From: Mixophyes australis
Lineage: Eukaryota; Chordata; Amphibia; Anura; Limnodynastidae
DNA: 64,000 nt
Assembly: GCA_036250195.1 (NCBI GenBank)
Contig: JAVHZZ010000001.1
Span: 382,829,407 to 382,893,406 of the forward strand
Reading direction: 5' to 3'
The position numbers and the translations under genes are program-made. Positions 11,687-21,370 of this stretch are shown here, one piece after another. A model generated the notes under the pieces. The model saw only the letters and a program-made list of their open reading frames with translations. It ran no database searches and had not been told where the DNA came from. The first letter of the stretch is position 1. Every line of letters starts with the position of its first letter.

Positions 11687-12344
11687 TTGGCATGCAAAAC
11701 TTCTTCATGTACTAAATGCAGCCAGACAAAGGCTTTCAGTGGGTAATAGCACTAAGATACAAGAAATAAATATATGGATGTATACATTTTTTTTTTTCAT
11801 TGATTACAACTTTTATTCTAGAATACAGATTTGCATTTTTATAAATGTTATGTATAAAAAATAAAAAAATGTAGACCGAATGTTGGAAATGTAAATGAAT
11901 TAAAGCATTCCACCCAAAATATTAAATTTAGTTTTCCATGCAGCTAAGATATGCTAAAATATAGTTTTATCTATCTTTGGGGCAAAGATCTATCAATCTG
12001 TAATGGAGTTTTCTTTTAACTTTTTCTGGCTCTCTGTAAAAGTAAATATCTTTATTACCTTAACAGGGTCATGTTGACATAATGTGAACTAGCCTCTTCG
12101 GTCCTGAAAAGAATGAGAAAGTGGGCCACACCTACAATAGATTTCACCAGAACTGTGCTGAATAGCTTTGGAGCAGTTTTAAGCACCCCCGAGATAATGG
12201 GTGCCAGGGTAATGAAAACTGGAAAAAATATGCAAATATATCACACACTAAATGTCCCAGTCAACCTTTGTAGACATTGACTGTGCACAATGGACCAGCA
12301 CCAGCATGGTCATTGGTGCCAGTGCTTGATGCAGGACAAAATAA

Positions 12345-12409
<65 letters not shown>

Positions 12410-13579
12410 AACGAGAAAAAGAAGCGCCAGAACATAGTGTGATATTGCCAAGTCAGAGCAGTGATCAGATTAATTATCAAATTATCCTCGTACCAAATAA
12501 ATAATATAATTTCGCTTATCTGAGACAATATCCCTCTGCGAACTCCAGATCCTTCTTATGCAGATTAGGGTATTCCAAACTAAAACTCAGATAGAAAATA
12601 GCAAACAATAGAGTAGTGCGTTTTTAACAAAAGTGAAACATCATTTAATTCATAAAATTGTATCCATGGACAACAAATCAATGCCCGTACATTGAATAAA
12701 ATCAATTCAAGCTTATCTGTGCACTGTGATAATCCACTATCCAGTTAAGATCTCGCCAAACACCGGTAATCCTGGCTCCTTTACATCAATACCGACAGGA
12801 GATATGATTCCTCAGCCCTCTCAGACAGGTGACAATGCGTCCTCAGCTGATGAGTCAAAACGAGTGCACCTCAAAAAGATCCTTGACGCATTTCGTCTGT
12901 TAGACTTTATCAAAAGGATGAATAATTACCAGACACAACAGGCCTTCTTTTATAATACCCGCTTTTCATCAATTCCACGTTGGAAGCGCCGGAAACCGGA
13001 AGTTGTCGATGCCAGTAAGAAGCGCTGCCTCGCTATCACTTCCGCCCTTCAGACTATCCAGTTAACTTCTGTTTTCCACAAAAACGTCACTTCTATTACA
13101 GATCATTCAATAACAATATTCAAGGATACAAAACTTTAATATTAAAACACAAAATATGTGTAAAACGCACTACTGTCTCCCTTAAACAGGGGATCAACAC
13201 AATTTAATAATTACTAGGTCAAAGTAGTTATCATCATAGTAAAATTATGATAAAATTAGTTTACAACAACCATGAGAATTAATTTATAACAACCATGAGT
13301 AAAGATTAGGCACATAACTCCGCCCTAGGAACCTAACATACAAGGAACAGCAGGTGAGTATTTATATAGTATATATCATTCAATCGCTTCTATATCCTCC
13401 AAGTCCAGTACATGGACTCTGGACAATAGAGGAACTTACAAACCTAAGCTATACAGAGACCATGCTAACTAGAGAACCAATACAATCAGTACATGAAATC
13501 TATATCAATATTAATACATATAAGCTAACAAACAGTCATATATTTAGAATAGACCATAGAGGAAATAAAAAAGGAGATA
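11687..13579. repeat. Left arm of a 1.9-kb inverted repeat
   Basis: The whole arm is the reverse complement of 17006-18873. It comprises about 650 bp of non-PLE flank (11687-12340), a (TA)n tract (12345-12405), and an inverted copy of the PLE terminal repeat (12406-13579). Divergence between arms is small: single-base differences plus a longer TA tract here. The outer boundary is sharp at TTGGCATGC; the inner boundary is at AAGGAGATA. Confidence 0.9.
12879..12919 (-). ncRNA. Hammerhead-ribozyme-like motif (left arm)
   Basis: This is the mirror copy of the motif at 17666-17706, read on the minus strand. Helix I arms are ATCCTT and AAGGAT, the core is TTGATAA, helix II is GTC/GAC, followed by GAAA and TGCGTC. 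See the right-arm copy for the comparison with the hammerhead consensus. Confidence 0.5.
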
Positions 13580-13798
13580 TGGCGCTTCTTTTTCTCGTTT
13601 GTGTATTTAGATTGTACACCTGCAAGCTGATGTATCAAAGGGAAGCAGCCTAATGTATGTGACTTTAAATATTTTTGAGCACAGGTTTTAAACACGTGAT
13701 CATTGGTGTCTGCACTGAGCGCCGTTGTCTTTTCACATTGTTTTAATATTTCACTATTGAACTTTAAGACTTGGCAGCTGGTGTCTTCTGGTTTCACT
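13580..13798 (+). other. PLE 5' leader with the tail of a terminal repeat
   Basis: GGCGCTTCTTTTTCTCG (from 13581) is the last part of the forward terminal repeat. It is joined directly to the leader that starts TTTAGATTGTACACC at about 13604. The same junction recurs at 19012-19176 with very few differences, which confirms the repeat-to-leader boundary. Confidence 0.7.
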
Positions 13799-14698
13799 AT
13801 GTTTAGATCTAACATTGATATTAAACGAACAGAATTCTGTCAGAAAATATTTAAGGAAAGTTCAAGCTCTATGACTAACCAAGATGTATTAGAATCTATG
13901 GATCAATTCTTCTGGGACACTGAAAGACTATTATCCAGGGAGATGAGGACCTGGTGGGATATCACAGGCCTGGAGGAATATATTAGGGTCAAACGTATAC
14001 CAAGAGGTTTGAGAATAAGGAAAAATCCAACGTTTGGGCAGGATAACCCGCATTTTATTAAAGATTGGGAGAGGATTCTTAGTGAGTGCTCTTTTAATCT
14101 TATGAAGCTGATTATATCAGAGAAACAGAAAAATTTGGAGATTATCAACCAAGGGTTGAAAGAAAAGGAACAGCTAGCTGAGGAATTTAAGTCTAAAGAG
14201 GATTTTAAGATAAATGAAGCTGTGCTTCAGAAGAAATTGGATAGAATGGAATCAGAGGTGATTGATAGAAAAGAAACTAAATTTATCAGGGATAAGAAGG
14301 ATTATGACCTAGATATGGTTTATGACTGGAATAAATATGCAGCACAGAAACGTAATCCAAGGACCCCATGGGGGAATAGAAATAGATTGAATCAACAGCC
14401 CAGTGAAGGGTGGAATTTAGTAAACCCCACAAGGAGAAATGGGAGGTTTCAGAATGCCTATCCATCTAGACCCCCCTATCTGAAATTACAAAATAGATTT
14501 ACTCCCCTCCAAAGAGACCAATTTTGGAGTGTAGATGGAGATTTTTTGTCTCAGACTCCCACTCCGAAAGGAGATACAATATTCAGGAGAACAGGGGTAA
14601 GGGAGAATATAAGAGTAGCATCCCCTCTCAAAAGAAGGTACATAGAAGAAGAGGGAAACGAGCTGGAGTTAAGGGAGAGAAAAAGAAGAAACTTGTAA
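13799..14698 (+). CDS. PLE N-terminal (ORF1-like) protein
   Basis: An open frame of 299 codons counted from the ATG at 13799; the frame stays open upstream to 13703 but with no earlier ATG. The product is charged. It contains a block with IPRGLRI near residue 65, a probable coiled coil at about residues 105-170 (LEIINQGLKEKEQLAEEF and following), and a basic Arg/Lys-rich C-terminus (LRERKRRNL). No enzymatic motif is visible. By position it is the N-terminal or first ORF of the element and may bind RNA, which is inference. The next coding block lies in another frame from 14703, so the two are either separate ORFs or joined by a lost or programmed shift. This is the longest intact frame in the window. 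Confidence 0.75.
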   Translation: MFRSNIDIKRTEFCQKIFKESSSSMTNQDVLESMDQFFWDTERLLSREMRTWWDITGLEEYIRVKRIPRGLRIRKNPTFGQDNPHFIKDWERILSECSFNLMKLIISEKQKNLEIINQGLKEKEQLAEEFKSKEDFKINEAVLQKKLDRMESEVIDRKETKFIRDKKDYDLDMVYDWNKYAAQKRNPRTPWGNRNRLNQQPSEGWNLVNPTRRNGRFQNAYPSRPPYLKLQNRFTPLQRDQFWSVDGDFLSQTPTPKGDTIFRRTGVRENIRVASPLKRRYIEEEGNELELRERKRRNL

Positions 14699-14702
14699 GT
14701 GA

Positions 14703-16971
14703 GGCGGTACAACGAATGAGCAAGGTATCTTTAATCTGTCTAAGTACCAATTATCTGCTGATGAGATTAAACTTTTACAAAAGGGTTTTTCTTTTGCCCC
14801 TACGAATCAAGTGAATGAGTTTCAATTATTCGTAGATCTAAATAAGTATATGAGGAGACTCACTCTTAAACGTCATTTTAAGAAGAGAGAACTTGAGAAC
14901 GGTAACTCCCAAATGTCAGTGACTTCTGTGGATTCAAAATCCGCTCTAAAGAGACCTTCCAAGTACAATCCCCTTGAATCTAAAGGAGAGAATATTGAGA
15001 TCTTCTACCAGTTGGTGAAGAAAGATCTTATTGGTATAAATAGATCTAAGAAATTTAAAAAGAATCTTTCTATTTTGGAAAGGAAGGCACTTAAACATCT
15101 TATGGATAATGATGAGATCATAATTAAACAGGCTGATAAGGGGGGGGCATAGTGATCCTTGATAGGAATGACTATATATTGGAAGCAAATAGAATTTTAG
15201 GGGATTGCAAATCATATAAAACCTTGGAGCAAGATCCTACTGATATATATGTTGATGAATTAAGGAAGCTACTTAATGAAGCCCTTGCTAGAAATATTAT
15301 AAATAAGGATGAGTATTATTTTCTTCTACAAGAGAATCCAATTATTCCCATTTTTTATTTTCTCCCGAAAATTCATAAGTCCCTAGTTAATCCCCCGGGA
15401 AAGCCCATTATTGGTGGAATTAATTCTTTAACTGCATCAGCATCCCAATATGTGGATTTTTTTTTAAAGAAGTATGTAACTATGTTGCCAGCATACTTGA
15501 AAGATACCACCTCTTTGCTCCAATTGTTGCAAACTTTCGAGTGGAAAGAGAGCTATAGATGGGTAACTATAGATGTGCAGGCTCTCTACACATCCATAGG
15601 ACATGATCAAGGGGTTAAAGCTGTTGATCATTATTTGGAACTCGATAGTGATATTACATCACTACATCGAGATTTCATTTGTAACTTGGTACGTTTCATT
15701 CTTACACGTAATTATTTTAAGTTTTTGGATGCTTTTTTATCCAGTTGTGTGGCACTGCCATGGGCACAATTTTTGCGCCCAGCTTTGCCAATATTTTTAT
15801 GGGGAAATGGGAGGCTGATTTTATTTATTCCAATAATCCCTTCAGGTCTAATATTATTTTCTATAAGCGCTATATAGACGATATTGTCTTAATATGGGAG
15901 GGCTCTGTTGATAGTCTTGATCTGTTTCTTAATTATATTGAAGCTAATAAACTGAATCTGAGCTTCACCCATAAGACTGAGAGTGTTTGTATAGATTTTT
16001 TAGATCTAAATCTGTCAATAAAAGAGGGGCAAATTGAAACTAGCACTTTTATAAAAGAGGTAGACAGCAATAGTTATGTCCACTACGAAAGCTGCCACCA
16101 AAAAAAATGGAAGGATAATATCCCACTTTCCCAATTTAATAGAGTGAAGAGGAATTGCTCTAATAATGAAGTTTGTGAAACCCAATCTGAAATCTATTTT
16201 GAACGGTTCAGGGAACGTGGTTATCCTGTCAGTTTATTGGATGATGCATTGAGTAAGACTAGAGAGAAGGGGAGAGAGGAGATTTTAACTTATAGGAAGC
16301 AAAATAAAAAGAAATGGTTCCATTTATAACAGAATTTTGTATTGATGAGAAGAGGATCAAACATTCTCTTAATAAACATTGGAGCATTATCAAAATGGAC
16401 CCCATTTTGGGGGCAGAATTGAATGATAGACCTGATATTGTGTTTAGGAGAACTAAGAACCTTAAGGCTGGTGAAAAGGGTCGAATCGGTAAACAAGGGG
16501 AATTTCTTGGCAGACTTTAGTGCAGGTTTTATGAAATGTAGTAGATGTAATGTCTGTAAATGGGTTGATCCCAAGAATAAAACTTTTTTTGATTCTACTG
16601 ATGCTAATGAGTATAAGATTAAGGGTGGTATGAACTGCATGACCACTTCGGTAATCTATATGCTCGAGTGCTCCTGTCATCTGAAGTATATTGGAAAAAC
16701 TAAGAGAATGCTTAAGATTCGGATTCAGGAACATATACGAGCTATAAAAAATAAAGTAGAGACGCATGCAGTATCTAAGCACTTTTTACTTTTTCATAAC
16801 GGGGATCCTAGGCACCTTAAATTTAAAGCAATAGAACATGTATCTTTAGGTCCTAGGGGTGGGGATCTTGCTCGCAAGCTATCATGTAGGGAAATGTATT
16901 GGATTTTTAAGTTGAACACTCTTGCTCCTTTAGGTTTAAATGAAGCATTTGAAATAGCCCCGTTTATATAA
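14703..16971 (+). pseudogene. PLE reverse transcriptase with GIY-YIG endonuclease, frameshifted
   Basis: Reads as one protein over three frames. 14703-15150 (frame 3) has LSADEIKLLQKGFSFAPTN and the PLE-specific DKGG motif. 15140-15745 (frame 2) has FYFLPKIHKS, PGKPIIGG and RT motif A VTIDVQALYTSI. 15745-16329 (frame 1) has GTAMGTIFAPSFANIFMGKW (motif B), the catalytic YIDD, and FLDLNL. A frame-3 piece (about 16315-16460) has FITEF and IVFRRTKNLK. Frame 1 (to 16971) has CSRCNVC and the GIY-YIG nuclease VIYMLEC, YIGKTKRMLKIRIQEH, ending at TATATAA. RT followed by GIY-YIG identifies a Penelope-like element. Breaks lie in a run of eight G (15140-15147), near 15740, 16315 and 16465. Catalytic residues survive, so the copy is young but dead as read. 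Confidence 0.92.
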
Positions 16972-17005
16972 GTTATTAATTGTTTTTTCGTCCTTTTCTC
17001 CCTTT

Positions 17006-18174
17006 TATCTCCTTTTTTATTTCCTCTATGGTCTATTCTAAATATATGACTGTTTGTTAGCTTATATGTATTAATATTGATATAGATTTCATGTACTGAT
17101 TGTATTGGTTCTCTAGTTAGCATGGTCTCTGTATAGCTTAGGTTTGTAAGTTCCTCTATTGTCCAGAGTCCATGTACTGGAGTTGGAGGATATAGAAGCG
17201 ATTGAATGATATATACTATATAAATACTCACCTGCTGTTCCTTGTATGTTAGGTTCCTAGGGCGGAGTTATGTGCCTAATCTTTACTCATGGTTGTTATA
17301 AATTAATTCTCATGGTTGTTGTAAACTAATTTTATCATAATTTTACTATGATGATAACTACTTTGACCTAGTAATTATTAAATTGTGTTGATCCCCTGTT
17401 TAAGGGAGACAGTAGTGCGTTTTACACATATTTTGTGTTTTAATATTAAAGTTTTGTATCCTTGAATATTGTTATTGAATGATCTGTAATAGAAGTGACG
17501 TTTTTGTGGAAAGCAGAAGTTAACTGGATAGTCTGAAGGGCGGAAGTGATAGCGAGGCAGCGCTTCTTACTGGCATCGACAACTTCCGGTTTCCGGCGCT
17601 TCCAACGTGGAATTGATGAGAAGCGGGTATTATAAAAGAAGGCCTGTTGTGTCTGGTAATTATTCATCCTTTTGATAAAGTCTAACAGACGAAATGCGTC
17701 AAGGATCTTTTTGAGGTGCACTCGTTTTGACTCATCAGCTGAGGACGCATTGTCACCTGTCTGAGAGGGCTGAGGAATCATATCTCCTGTCGGTATTGAT
17801 GTAAAGGAGCCAGGATTACCGGTGTTTGGCGAGATCTTAACTGGATAGTGGATTATCACAGTGCACAGATAAGCTTGAATTGATTTTATTCAATGTACGG
17901 GCATTGATTTGTTGTCCATGGATACAATTTATGAATTAAATGATGTTTCACTTTTGTTAAAAACGCACTACTCTATTGTTTGCTATTTTCTATCTGAGTT
18001 TTAGTTTGGAATACCCTAATCTGCATAAGAAGGATCTGGAGTTCGCAGAGGGATATTGTCTCAGATAAGCGAAATTATATTATTTATCTGGTACGAGGAT
18101 AATTTGATAATTAATCTGATCACTGCTCTGACTTGGCAATATCACACTATGTTCTGGCACTTCTTTTTCTCGTT

Positions 18175-18215
<41 letters not shown>

Positions 18216-18873
18216 TTATTTTGTCCTGCATCAAGCACTGGCACCAATGACCATGCTGGTGCTGGTCCATTGTGCACAGTCAATGTCTACAAAGGTTGAC
18301 TGGGACATTTAGTGTGTGATATATTTGCATATTTTTTCCAGTTTTCATTACCCTGGCACCCATTATCTCGGGGTGCTTAAAACTGCTCCAAAGCTATTCA
18401 GCACAGTTCTGGTGAAATCTATTGTAGGTGTGGCCCACTTTCTCATTCTTTTCAGGACCGAAGAGGCTAGTTCACATTATGTCAACATGACCCTGTTAAG
18501 GTAATAAAGATATTTACTTTTACAGAGAGCCAGAAAAAGTTAAAAGAAAACTCCATTACAGATTGATAGATCTTTGCCCCAAAGATAGATAAAACTGTAT
18601 TTTAGCATATCTTAGCTGCATGGAAAACTAAATTTAATATTTTGGGTGGAATGCTTTAATTCATTTACATTTCCAACATTCGGTCTACATTTTTTTATTT
18701 TTTATACATAACATTTATAAAAATGCAAATCTGTATTCTAGAATAAAAGTTGTAATCAATGAAAAAAAATAAATGTATACATCCATATATTTATTTCTTG
18801 TATCTTAGTGCTATTACCCACTGAAAGCCTTTGTCTGGCTGCATTTAGTACATGAAGAAGTTTTGCATGCCAA
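17006..18873. repeat. Right arm of the inverted repeat: PLE terminal repeat plus flank
   Basis: Follows the GIY-YIG domain by about 35 bp and runs through the PLE terminal repeat (17006-18179, ending TTCTTTTTCTCGTTTGTGTA), a (TA)n tract and about 650 bp of flank. Reverse complement of 11687-13579. The 137- and 145-codon minus-strand frames inside it recur in the left arm and are repeat-borne, not genes. Confidence 0.9.
17666..17706 (+). ncRNA. Hammerhead-ribozyme-like motif in PLE terminal repeat
   Basis: Order of parts: helix I strand ATCCTT (17666-17671), core TTGATAA (17672-17678), one extra A, helix II GTC/GAC around a TAACA loop (17680-17690), GAAA (17691-17694), short helix III TGCGTC (17695-17700) with cleavage triplet GTC, then helix I partner AAGGAT (17701-17706). 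The hammerhead consensus is CUGANGA-helix II-GAAA-helix III-NUH. Minimal hammerheads are known from PLE terminal repeats. Departures are U for C3, A for G8 and the extra A before helix II. Activity is not shown. Confidence 0.55.
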
Positions 18874-19171
18874 TAAGCAGGATCTGGAGTTCGCAGAGGG
18901 ATATTGTCTCAGATAAGCGAAATTATATTATTTATCTGGTACGAGGATAATTTGATAATTAATCTGATCACTGCTCTGACTTGGCAATATCACACTATCA
19001 CACTATGTTCTGGCGCTTCTTTTTCTCGTTTGTGTATTTAGATTGTACATCTGCAAGCTGATGTATCAAAGGGAAGCAGCCTAATGTATGTGACTTTAAA
19101 TATTTTTGAGCACAGGTTTTAAACACGTGATCATTGGTGTCTGCACTGAGCGCCGTGGTCTTTTCACATTG

Positions 19172-19176
<5 letters not shown>
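18874..19176 (+). mobile_element. Partial second PLE copy (terminal repeat tail plus leader)
   Basis: 18880-19035 repeats the last ~150 bp of the terminal repeat (compare 18026-18179), with a small duplication of CACACTAT. It then continues TTTAGATTGTACATC into the leader found at 13604-13746, and stops in a new (TA)n tract. Junctions of this type, repeat end directly followed by leader, are expected from head-to-tail PLE arrays. Confidence 0.8.
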
Positions 19177-19209
<33 letters not shown>

Positions 19210-19211
<2 letters not shown>

Positions 19212-19828
19212 AGTTAACCCGTGCATGATACTCATGCATTCTAGTCAAATCAAGCTACTTAAGGTGTTAAAAAGGTTCTTGTCATGCATTTGGGGCTAGG
19301 CCAGGCCTCCTCAGGGGAAGAGCGTTACTTCCCGACGTAAGCGCCCTTTTTTTAACGTGGTTTTGTCCACATGTCACCACCTCATCATTCTTCTCCATCA
19401 CCTCATCCTTCATCTTCATCGCTACATCCTTAATCTCCATCGTCTTACTGTTCTAAAACCTCTCGATACACAACGTTTCTGCTAAACACCTTATCGCTGT
19501 GCTCAATCAGTCTTCCTTGAAGGGCAGTATTCATAACCTGCACTTTCACATCACTGCTACTCCGTACTCGTGAAAATGCGACATACAATTGTCCATGACC
19601 AAACACAGGCTCTAGTAAATAAATACCCACACGGTCAAGAGTTTGTGCCCTCAAGTCGTAAATTTAGCCTTTACTACCCCTCCCACGGAAGGGGGGATGA
19701 TGGAAGTTAATTGACTACACTATTATAATTTTTTTGCTAAATAATGTCAGTATACCAAATTTCAGGTCAATTGGATGAGCCCTTTCTGAGAAAATAGTTT
19801 TTTACACACACACTAACACACGCCGCTA

Positions 19829-19830
<2 letters not shown>
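19210..19830 (-). mobile_element. Helitron/Helentron remnant
   Basis: A short element between two TA tracts (19173-19209 and 19831-19870). On the minus strand it encodes the C-terminal end of a Pif1-type helicase. Its end at 19210-19245 contains a small inverted repeat (GCATGA/TCATGC) near the terminus, as expected for a Helitron 3' end. Most of the element is missing, so only the last part of the Rep/helicase gene and the 3' tail remain. Confidence 0.7.
19445..19654 (-). pseudogene. Helitron helicase, C-terminal fragment
   Basis: A 69-codon open segment contains AQTLDRVGIYLLEPVFGHGQ and LYVAFSRVRS. The latter is helicase motif VI of the Pif1-like superfamily 1 enzymes in Helitrons, in which the arginines act in ATP hydrolysis. 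The rest of the helicase and the HUH replication-initiator domain are absent because the sequence upstream on this strand runs into the element boundary and a TA tract. The frame ends normally (REVLEQ then stop). It is certainly non-functional. A host PIF1 gene is less likely, because the context is entirely mobile elements and the wording of the motif is that of Helitron helicases. Confidence 0.8.

Positions 19831-19870
<40 letters not shown>
19831..19870. repeat. (TA)n microsatellite
   Basis: Uninterrupted alternation of T and A. It separates the Helitron remnant from an inverted mariner fragment. Confidence 0.95.
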
Positions 19871-19875
<5 letters not shown>

Positions 19876-19938
19876 GTGTTTTGTGCAATTTTACTAATAA
19901 TTTCAAATTAACACGTTTTTCAACTTTTAAACTTAGCA
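19871..19938 (-). mobile_element. Inverted fragment of mariner 5' coding sequence
   Basis: Reverse complement of 20391-20458, the first codons of the mariner transposase, with a single mismatch visible over 68 bp. It ends exactly where the palindromic microsatellite begins. Confidence 0.9.
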
Positions 19939-20074
19939 TTTAAATTTCCATTTCAACCACAGTGTGTGTATAGATGTATATGTATATGTGTGTGTGTGTA
20001 TATATATATATATACACACACACACACATACATATACATCTATACACACACTATGGTTGAAATGGAAATTTAAA
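19939..20074. repeat. Near-perfect palindrome around a (TG)n(TA)n core
   Basis: TTTAAATTTCCATTTCAACC at the left is mirrored by GGTTGAAATGGAAATTTAAA at the right. The arms continue through GTGTGTATAGATGTATATG and its complement to a central TA run. Arms are roughly 65 bp with only a few differences. Confidence 0.85.
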
Positions 20075-20198
20075 GTGGTGGTGTAGAGAAAATGTAAGTA
20101 AATGGAATTTGATAGTAGAAGTGACGGTATGGCATACCTATGTATACCAGTCCACTTGCACCACTATATGTATTTATGTATATGTATAAAATATATAT

Positions 20199-21370
20199 GA
20201 GGTATGTCTATTAAATAACGAGACTGTGAGTCCACCTAGTAAACAAAGCAGTCAGAACCAGTTATAACTGCATACGTAGTTACCTTGTACCTGTCTGAAC
20301 CTGCGTGACAAGATGCAACACTCTATGACGTTCAGTTGATTGTGAGTCGCCATTTAGTTTTGTTGTGTTTTCTTTAGAGTGCCAAAAAAATGCTAAGTTT
20401 AAAAGTTGAAAAACGTGTTAATTTGAAATTATTAGTAAAATTGCAGAAAACACCAACATAATTTTTCAAAGTTTTCAAATGCTTACTACGGCCTATGGGA
20501 ATGACTACCTGTCCCGTGCGCATGTGTTTGAGCGGCACAAAAGATTTAGCGAGGGACGTGAGACTGTCAAAGATGATGAATGCCCTGGACCACCTTGCAC
20601 TTCAAGAACCGAAGAAAATGTAGAAAAAATCAGTCAGATTGTTTGAAAAGCCCGATGACTCAGTGTTCGAATGATAGCTGAGTCCATGAACATCGAAAAA
20701 GACACCGTATGGAAAATTTTGCATGAGGATCTTAACATGACAGAAGCTTGTGCAAAGATGGTACCAAGGGTTCTCACACCAGAGCAAAAAAAAACGTCGC
20801 AAGGAATGTTGTGTTGACATTCTGCAGCAACTTGACACAAATCCAAACCTGTTTCATAAAGAAATCACATGTGTGAGACCTGGATCTTACAGTACGATCC
20901 TGTAACCAAAAGACAGTCAATGCAATGGAAAACACCGTCATCACCAAGAATGAAAAAAGTCTGTCAAAGCAAGTCAAAATTCAAAGTAATGTTCATTGTT
21001 TTTTTCGATATCAAGGGTGTAATTTTGGAAGAATGGGTTCCAGAAGGCACAACAGTTAATCAGCATTATTATAAGGAAGTTTTGAAAAGCTGAGAGAAAG
21101 AGTCAGAAAGAAACGGCCGCAACTGTGGAAAAATGGTTTCTTTCTTCACCAGGACAATGCACCTGCTCACAGAACACTTTCTGTGAAGCAGTTTTTGACT
21201 GAAAAAAACATTACTACACTTAAACATCCTCCATATTCACCCAATTTCGCACCTTGTGATTTTTATAATTTCCCAAAAGTTAAGTCAGTGCTTAAAGGGA
21301 CACCTTTTGAGTCGGTTGATGCTGCAAAGAAGAAGACGGCAGATAGGAGTGATACATTCATTGGTTAACC
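20199..21370 (+). mobile_element. Mariner-family transposon, 3'-truncated
   Basis: The left end lies near GGTATGTCTATTAAATAACG (about 20200). A degraded transposase gene follows at 20390. Similarity stops at about 21350, before the normal transposase C-terminus, and no right inverted repeat was found. It is therefore a truncated copy. Confidence 0.8.
20390..21366 (+). pseudogene. Mariner transposase pseudogene
   Basis: Starts at ATG 20390 (MLSLKVEKRVNLK). The N-terminal helix-turn-helix region shows AYGNDYLSRAHVFERHKRFS and later MIAESMNIEKDTVWKILHE. The catalytic domain shows WILQYDP, KFKVMFIVFFDIKG, EWVPEGTTVNQHYYKEVL, HQDNAPAH (second catalytic Asp, about 21150) and APCDF (third Asp, about 21255), the D,D34D arrangement of mariner enzymes. 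The first catalytic Asp is lost: the usual CDETW reads CETW beside a frame change near 20867. Several stops and shifts (near 20644, 20810 and 21090) interrupt it. It spans about 325 of the usual 340-350 codons. It is dead, but recent enough for motifs to be clear. Confidence 0.9.

Noticed and set aside
12248..12528. Open frames rich in Ile and Tyr on the minus strand
   Set aside because: They translate the (TA)n tract and its flanks.
12726..13139. 137-codon open frame, repeated with one substitution at 17446-17859 on the other strand
   Set aside because: It lies antisense inside the PLE terminal repeat, overlaps the ribozyme-like motif and has no protein-like domain. Its repetition only reflects the inverted arms.
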